The notes below the pieces were generated by a model. That model did no database searches. It was given only the letters and a program-made list of their open reading frames with translations, and was not told the origin of the DNA. DNA of 12,349 bases from Candidatus Flexifilum affinis (lineage in GTDB: Bacteria > Chloroflexota > Anaerolineae > Aggregatilineales > Phototrophicaceae): NCBI GenBank assembly GCA_016713325.1, contig JADJPJ010000040.1, positions 1-12,349 of the forward strand, written 5' to 3'. Position numbers and translations under genes: made by a program. Shown here piece by piece: positions 7,860 to 12,349 of the stretch; within the stretch, counting starts at the first letter, position 1, and each line of letters starts with the position of its first letter.

Positions 7860-7893
7860 CGGACATGCAACAACCAGACATTCTTGTCGTCCC
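7855..7893 (+). pseudogene. Truncated start of a third gene in the regulator-kinase operon
   Basis: The GTG at 7855 overlaps the kinase TGA as GTGA, just as the kinase overlaps the regulator. It reads (V/M)TDMQQPDILVV, the usual opening beta strand of a receiver domain (DILVVDD). The expected acidic pair never comes: after codon 13 the sequence enters the GC hairpin at 7897-7917 and the remaining frame to 8021 has no family character. I infer a lost downstream receiver gene cut by later insertion. The short length makes this tentative. Confidence 0.45.
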
Positions 7894-7908
7894 AAGGCGC
7901 GCACGTAG

Positions 7909-7941
7909 GTGCGCCCCTCCCAAGGGGCTGACGGATAGACA
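7909..7941. repeat. Left arm of an inverted repeat around the GNAT gene
   Basis: Inner end ACGGATAGACA (7931-7941) is the exact inverse of TGTCTATCCGT at 8813-8823, and outer GTGCGC (7909-7914) is the inverse of GCGCAC at 8842-8847. Between them about two thirds of positions match with one 2-nt gap. The arm also contains a local hairpin, GCCCCT (7913-7918) with AGGGGC (7923-7928), that could end kinase transcription. Confidence 0.6.
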
Positions 7942-7946
7942 CTCTA

Positions 7947-7975
7947 TTGCCAATTATGCGGCTATCAAGTATGTT
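7947..7975 (+). promoter_or_regulatory. Possible sigma-70-like promoter for the GNAT gene
   Basis: TTGCCA (7947-7952) and TATGTT (7970-7975) are separated by 17 bases in an AT-richer stretch, about 88 nt ahead of the GNAT start. It lies inside the inverted-repeat cassette, so the gene could carry its own promoter. It was found by eye only. Confidence 0.3.
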
Positions 7976-8062
7976 GTCATAGACCAAAGGTTCTTATGCG
8001 TCAATTTGAAAGTGGTTTGAGTTTCAGTGGGTGTGGTCAGCAGCGGTTAACGTGGAGGAACG

Positions 8063-8812
8063 ATGGATATTCAAGTTCGCCGGGTCGGGTACCCGGATGT
8101 TGAAGCCATGCGGGAACTCTATCGCCAGGAAGCCAATTGTCAGATTGTGCATGACTCGTTCTTCGCACGCGGACTTTCCGACCCCTATTTGATTCTGGTG
8201 AATGGTCGGGTAGCCGGGTATGGCGGTATTGGGAACAAATATCCCCCCAGGCGGCTCACTGAATTTTACACGCTGCCACAGATGCGGCCCTTCGCAGGAC
8301 CGATGTATCGTGAGCTGCTGGCTGTTGGTCAGGCGACGCATGTTGAGGCGCAAACCAATATGCCGTTGATGCTGATGATGTTATACGATTGCGCCATCAA
8401 CATAACCACTGAGGTCATCCTGTTTGACGATGCAATCACCACCAACCTTGTCTGCCGAGATGGCGTGTTTCGGGAAACCACCCCTGAAGACGTTCCGGCG
8501 ATTTTTCAGCATACTCGCGAGCCGGTAGGAGAGTGGTTACTTGAAGTGAAGGGTGTTGTCGTAGCGACGGGCGGTTTCTTGTCCCACTATAACCCGCCCT
8601 ATGCCGATGTGTATATGGAGGTTGCTGAACCCGAACGGCGCAAGGGATTTGGCAGTTATCTGGTGCAAGAGGTGAAGCGGATTTGTTACGAAGCAGGCAA
8701 GAAGCCTGCTTCGCGCTGCGATCTTGACAACCGCGCTTCGCGCAACCTGACCAAAGCGGGACTGCTTCCTTGTGGACGTAGGCTGGTGGGCGAAGTCAAT
8801 CCAGCGCCTTAA
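8063..8812 (+). CDS. GNAT-family N-acetyltransferase
   Basis: The ATG at 8063 has GGAGG 4 nt upstream; 249 aa, undamaged. The C-terminal third is the recognisable GNAT core: WLLEVKGVVVATGGFLSHYN (beta strands), VYMEVAEPERRKGFGSYLVQ with the R-x-x-G-x-G acetyl-CoA loop (RRKGFG), then EVKRICYEAGKKPASRCDLD and NRASRNLTKAGLLPCGRRLVG, the usual 'Asn-x-x-S-x-x...GF' end of the fold. The N-terminal 150 residues resemble a degenerate second acetyltransferase domain (PYLILVNGRVAGYGGIGNKY). It should move an acetyl group from acetyl-CoA to an amine; the acceptor is unknown and may be a small molecule or protein. GC is clearly lower by eye than in the kinase, it sits between kinase 3'-end copies, and its TAA abuts the right arm of the inverted repeat. 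Together these suggest an acquired cassette. Confidence 0.85.
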   Translation: MDIQVRRVGYPDVEAMRELYRQEANCQIVHDSFFARGLSDPYLILVNGRVAGYGGIGNKYPPRRLTEFYTLPQMRPFAGPMYRELLAVGQATHVEAQTNMPLMLMMLYDCAINITTEVILFDDAITTNLVCRDGVFRETTPEDVPAIFQHTREPVGEWLLEVKGVVVATGGFLSHYNPPYADVYMEVAEPERRKGFGSYLVQEVKRICYEAGKKPASRCDLDNRASRNLTKAGLLPCGRRLVGEVNPAP

Positions 8813-8847
8813 TGTCTATCCGTAAACCCATTCGTAGGAGAGCGCAC
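8813..8847. repeat. Right arm of the inverted repeat around the GNAT gene
   Basis: TGTCTATCCGT (8813-8823) directly follows the GNAT stop codon and is the exact inverse of 7931-7941. The arm ends in GCGCAC (8842-8847), inverse of 7909-7914. The middle part matches imperfectly. Confidence 0.6.
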
Positions 8848-8999
8848 GGGCTGCCCCTGACGTTTGGTTCTTTGGGAGGTCAAAGGAGCCTGTCGCCGAG
8901 CAGGAGACAGTAAGGCGGAACAAAGTGGCCTCTTAGGCCGGGTGCAGACTGGGGTGAAGCCAGGGAAAGTTAGGATGGGTCGTGAGTTCACGGCGAACA
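8848..8999 (+). other. Hairpin-rich non-coding stretch, possible structured RNA fragment
   Basis: This stretch carries four short stems in a row: CTTTG/CAAAG (about 8870-8886), CTGTC/GACAG (about 8891-8911), GGCCT/AGGCC around 8927-8939 and CTGG/CCAG (about 8950-8964). A fifth, CGTG/CACG, lies near 8980-8991. The segment GGGTGCAGACTGGGGTGAAG reminds me of domain I of some group II introns, but that comes from memory. There is no reverse transcriptase and no domain V hairpin nearby. No coding frame here looks real. Confidence 0.3.
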
Positions 9000-9336
9000 G
9001 CATCGAGCGCGGCCGGTGGGGACGCCGCGGCGCGAACGCTGCGGTCGCTGGCCAGCGTGCACAAGCAGATCGCCGGGCTGATCCGCCAGACGGAGAGCGC
9101 CCCGGTGCAAGCGGGCGGGCGCGGCCGATCTGGCGGGCGCGCGTCGAGGCCGGGGGACAGGTGACGGTGACGATCGAGGATGACGGGGTGGGGTTCTACG
9201 CGCGCCGTGGGAATCGGCGAGGACGAGCAACGGCCTGCTGCTGCATTCCACGCTGCTGACGGTGATCGGCGGCTCGCTCCGTGTGGAGGCGCCGGCCGGG
9301 GGCGGGACGCGGGTGGTAATTCAGGTGCCGGGGTAG
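9000..9336 (+). pseudogene. Internally deleted copy of the histidine kinase 3' end
   Basis: The first block (about 9000-9138) matches the kinase at about 7300-7440, almost identically over the stretch encoding HKQIAGLIRQTESAPVQ. About 200 bp follow in the kinase that are missing here, removing the start of the ATPase domain including the N box. The second block (about 9155-9330) matches 7640-7818, with IEDDGVGFYARRG and the G2/TLLTVIGGSLRVEAP region, then ends in VPG and a TAG at 9334-9336. Small indels break the frame around 9210-9225. It cannot make an active kinase. The intact kinase has a different, longer end (GQKDSLSVGAEVS), so this piece may derive from a paralogue rather than a straight copy. 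Confidence 0.85.
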
Positions 9337-9419
9337 AATGAATCTATTCCCGTCCCTCAGCTCCCGCCCGTGCTCCGCCCTGCGGCGCAGCTTCTCGAAG
9401 ACATGTCCGTCAGATACCC

Positions 9420-9443
9420 GAGACCCACTGCGGGTTCCGTCTC
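9420..9443. terminator. Hairpin between converging gene ends
   Basis: GAGAC (9420-9424) pairs with GTCTC (9439-9443), with an alternative inner ACCC/GGGT stem. It lies between the kinase remnant stop (9336) and the minus-strand stop at 9466. TTTC follows on the plus strand. The rest of 9337-9465 holds nothing I can identify. Confidence 0.35.
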
Positions 9444-9465
9444 TTTCATCGGACGGCTCTTACCA

Positions 9466-10444
9466 TCAGACCTCAATGCCCGCGGACAATTCGTTGGCGG
9501 GGACGTTGAGGTCCGGCGTGATCACCGCAACCGCCGGTGGCTGCTCCGTGCGCCAATCCTCGGTGGCGACGGCAATCCTCAGCACACAGGGAAACTATAC
9601 AGCCGGTCAGGTAAGTCAGGTCAGCGGTCAATCACCGTACCCAGCGACCCGTGAACCGAGACCAAAATTAGCAGGTTCGCCACGTACCATCGAACAGAGT
9701 CTTGCCAATTTCCCAGAGAAGAGCTCGAGCAGCGCTGCTGGGAAGATCGACCGCCATGAAATCTTCCGTCTCGGCACCGGTTGGAACATCAATGAAAAGA
9801 AGGATCAGATCGATGGTCGGTGGTATCACGGCCCCCCGATGGCCAGCAAGGTAGGTTGGCCCTGAATAAGCTCTCTTCCCACGGCGCTGAGATCCAGAGA
9901 AGCCAATGGAGGCGGTCGTCAAGATCGCAAGCCCGCCGATCATCGATCGCCCCGATCATGATCTGGATCGGGAGTGACCGCCCGTTCTTGTCGCGGAAAA
10001 TGCGTCCCAGACTTGCCTGCAGGCTTTCGAAATAATCCGGTGGCGCCATAAGCAAGGCTGGATCTAATAAACCCGAATGAGCCGCGCTGGTTGTTAACTT
10101 GTTCGATATTCTCGCGGACCAATATTCCAACCAGATCGGGAACGTACTGACTCAACATCTGGTAGACCTGGTTCTGGCCTCGGTTGGCCCAGATGCAATC
10201 GTTGCCAAAACGACGCCAAGCATCACCGGGGAAGAGAGCAAGAACATCGACCAGTAGCCGAAAACGACGGCCTCGGTCGTACCCTTAGTCATGAAGTTCC
10301 TCATGGCCTGGACCGGGTAGGTAACATAGCCACTCGTCACTCGTTTGGCCCCAGTCCCAAAGCGTATGGCCTGTATGCTGCGCCGCATCGATGTAACGCG
10401 TGTAGAGTCGGCGTATAGCGGGCGAGGATAGTTTCGTTTTTCAT
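9466..10444 (-). pseudogene. YihY/BrkB-type (UPF0761) inner-membrane protein, frameshifted
   Basis: The likely start is the ATG at 10444-10442 (MKNETILARY); no clear Shine-Dalgarno precedes it. The pieces in order are GYVTYPVQAMRNFMTKGTTE, AVVFGYWSMFLLSSPVMLGV (membrane), VYQMLSQYVPDLVGILVREN with IEQVNNQRGSFGFI (the family's conserved loop), YGATGLF, ESLQASLGRIFRDKNGRSLP, MIGGLAILTTASIGF, VIPPTIDLILLF, VPRRKISWRSIFPAALL, ALLWEIGKTLF, SVHGSLGTVI, and the tail IAVATEDWRTEQPPAVAVIT ending GIEV before TGA at 9468-9466. Order and spacing fit a roughly 325-aa member of the BrkB/YihY family, whose biochemical role is unsettled. At least six frame changes are required, so as written it cannot make the full protein. 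GC is lower than in the kinase. Confidence 0.65.
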
Positions 10445-10630
10445 TCGGGGGACTCAGCGCTTCAGGGGGTTCAGATTTCACAAAGCGATCACGATTGTTC
10501 GGCACGGCGCTGAATGAAGAACCCTGTGTCCAGAAGGGATCGCGAGAAACGTACCGAAGTACGCGAGCTTCGAGTCAGGTGGGACTTCAAAGTGCCCGGC
10601 GGGAGAAAAGCGGTCGCCATGAGGGGCCGC

Positions 10631-10665
10631 GCAAGCCGATGACCTACTGCCGTCCATCGGCTTGC
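10631..10665 (-). terminator. Strong 11-bp hairpin in the gap between two minus-strand genes
   Basis: GCAAGCCGATG (10631-10641) pairs perfectly with CATCGGCTTGC (10655-10665) around a 13-nt loop. It is 47 nt past the stop of the beta-propeller gene (10712) and suits a transcription end, but no T-run follows on either strand. The rest of the gap 10445-10711 shows no supported gene. Confidence 0.45.
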
Positions 10666-10711
10666 CTTTGCTCTGAAGGGGGGTAGGAGGCCGGGAGCTA
10701 CCTCCAGTCGC

Positions 10712-12349
10712 TTAGCCGACAGCATCTTCCAGTGTCGCAACGCCATAGAAACGTAGTGTCCTATCCCGTCAACACGGCGATCAGCGTGCCGTCGGGGCTG
10801 AAGGCCATGCCCGTGCGGTCTCCAATATTTCGCTGAAGAGCGCATCGCCGGTCACCACGTCAAACAACCTGAGCGTATACGGCATAGGTTCGTCGGTAAC
10901 AACACGGTTCAGCACGGCCAGTACTGAACCATCCGCGCCTGAAACAAGCGTGCCGGGCAAGTAGTCCGTTTCGTTGGCTTAACCCAGATTCCCTTCATCA
11001 TCGAACGACTGAATAATGCTGCCGTCCGCATAGGCGAGGGCGGAATGCCGCCGCCGGGTCAGTCGGATCATCAGGAGAGGCTGCCAGGCTAATCCGGTGC
11101 GCGTCGGCTCTCCGATTTTGCCCGATGATGACCGGCAAATCGCGCTCGCATTCGATCATGTTGATGGTATCGGTCAGCCATGCCAGGCCGAGACCGCGCC
11201 GGGACCAAAGGCCCATCGCCGACCCACGACGTGGTCGGGAAGAATGCCGAGCAGCTGTTGTCGCTGAGGGTGTGGGTGCTCCAGCCATTCACCGGAGTCC
11301 GGCCCGCCTAAGGGATTGCCGATGGCAATCGCCAGCATGTTAGCCGGGCTGAAGTCAGATCATTGATGACTGCGCCGTCATCGATTTCAAGCTGCGCTGT
11401 CTCATCCGCAGGCGTATCGTAGACACAAAGCTCATTCGAGGTCGGTCGAATAGGCGATGCGCGCTCCCGTCAGGACTGTAATTGACATGGAGCGCCACCA
11501 TGTCTGCCGGAAGTGTTAGATTGCCAACCGTCAGCTCGTTGAAATCGTAGAAGGCCGCTCCTGATGTACCCTGCGACCAGAAAGCTGCTCCAGACCGCCA
11601 AAATCGACCGTGGCGCGCCCCCTCGAAGGGGGTTGCTGACAGGGTGATCAGTTGGAAGCATTGACTGCGGTGATCACTTAGCGCGCGCCGGGCAACACGA
11701 GCAGCACACCGACTCGACTGGGTCCAGGTAGTAATCTGACTACGAACTTTCGGCAGTGTAGCCCACAAAATGCCGTCCCGTACCTACCACCAGACAATTT
11801 GTGATGTCGCTTCGCATACGGGGCCATCAAGGACTTCGACCGTCGTGCCTGGGGCAATCAAACCCAGTTGTTCGGCATCAAGACTGGGCGCAGATCGAAG
11901 ATTCGGTTCGGCTGTCCCTCGGCTCCGATACGGGCATAGCCGCCGGCGATCAAACGCGGGAAGGTAGCCGGCAAATCGACCAGGACAGCCCGTCAAACCA
12001 ATGGTCGCCAATGGGGCGGCGTCGCGACAGGGATAAGCGCATTAGCGCAAGCAGTTGAGGACTGCATGGGATAACCAACGGGCTGTCTGCGAGACTTCAA
12101 ATTCATATAAGACGGACTGATAGACAAGTTGAACTTTGAAAGGCGCTGATTGGTGGCGAGAGGTGCTCGGCAACCAGAGAGAACATCCCAGCGCTGTCGG
12201 TGTAAGTTCCTTGAGTAAATTGATGAGCTGTCCAGTTGATCGGTGGTGATCAGTTGCGTCAGGTATTGGTTGAATGTCGCCAGAGCGAGAGGTGGTAACG
12301 GGTGGTGGAATACTATCTGTTTGGGCCGTGGTGACGGTAGCGCTGCACA
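10712..12349 (-). pseudogene. SH3b plus beta-propeller (WD40/TolB-like) protein, 5'-partial, frameshifted
   Basis: The gene enters from the right edge. At 12347-12050 one open frame reads CSATVTTAQTDSIPPPVTTS and later APFKVQLVYQSVLYEFEVSQ, TARWLSHAVLNCLR. A Cys so early could be the lipid-anchored residue of a lipoprotein, with the signal outside the window. Next come LIAGGYARIGAEGQPNR and LRSAPSLDAEQLGLIAPGTT, VEVLDGPVCE, then FVGYTAES and SDYYLDPVES: an SH3b domain at about 11950-11690. Propeller-like strands follow: NYSPDG, RIAYSTDLE, CVYDTPADETAQ, ALAYADGSIIQSFDDEGNLG, MPYTLRLFDVVTGDALFSEI, MAFSPDGTLIAVLTG and TLRFYGVATLEDAVG, with stop TAA at 10714-10712. An in-frame TAA also lies near 10980. 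At least eight frame changes are needed. An exported protein with an envelope-side propeller is inferred. Confidence 0.6.

Noticed and set aside
8864..9259. 131-codon ORF spanning the hairpin stretch and the kinase remnant
   Set aside because: It changes from non-coding hairpins to an out-of-frame then in-frame kinase piece; it is a chance fusion, not a gene.
10495..10686. 63-codon plus-strand ORF in the gap before the BrkB-like gene
   Set aside because: It has no ribosome binding site, no recognisable motif, and it runs through the hairpin at 10631-10665.

Overview
The window looks like a piece of a GC-rich, uncultured bacterium, most likely Chloroflexota. I base this on recognised protein types rather than on a search: a LysM plus lamin-tail surface protein with a Thr/Pro linker, an SH3b plus beta-propeller protein, a B12-binding radical SAM enzyme, and palindromes of the CCCCTCTCCC/GGGAGAGGGG type. 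There is no rRNA, tRNA, CRISPR array or recognisable transposase.

Layout. Positions 116-4272 hold four damaged genes: LysM-lamin tail (minus), a nucleotidyltransferase-like gene (minus), a short MNT-type nucleotidyltransferase (plus) and a radical SAM gene (minus). Each can be read only by changing frame several times. Three copies of the 16-mer TTGGCGAGTTCTAACC, all in one orientation, lie in the gaps around the two nucleotidyltransferase genes. Positions 4290-4804 are a gene-free block of palindromes and a duplicated segment of about 88 bp.

The centre (4831-8812) is intact. A NarL/LuxR-type response regulator overlaps by 4 nt a multi-pass membrane histidine kinase. The kinase carries, in frame, a 155-bp palindromic element with 13-bp inverted ends. 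A third gene seems to begin in the kinase stop codon and is lost after about 13 codons. Next is a GNAT acetyltransferase gene of visibly lower GC, enclosed by an imperfect inverted repeat of about 33 bp. Beyond it are a hairpin-rich stretch of unknown identity and an internally deleted copy of the kinase 3' end.

Positions 9466-12349 again hold damaged minus-strand genes: a YihY/BrkB-type membrane protein, and an SH3b/beta-propeller protein that runs off the right edge.

The regulator and kinase probably form one signalling pair. No other functional link between genes is evident. The contrast between a frame-clean centre and heavily frameshifted flanks is real in this sequence, but whether it reflects gene decay or uneven consensus quality cannot be decided from the sequence alone.
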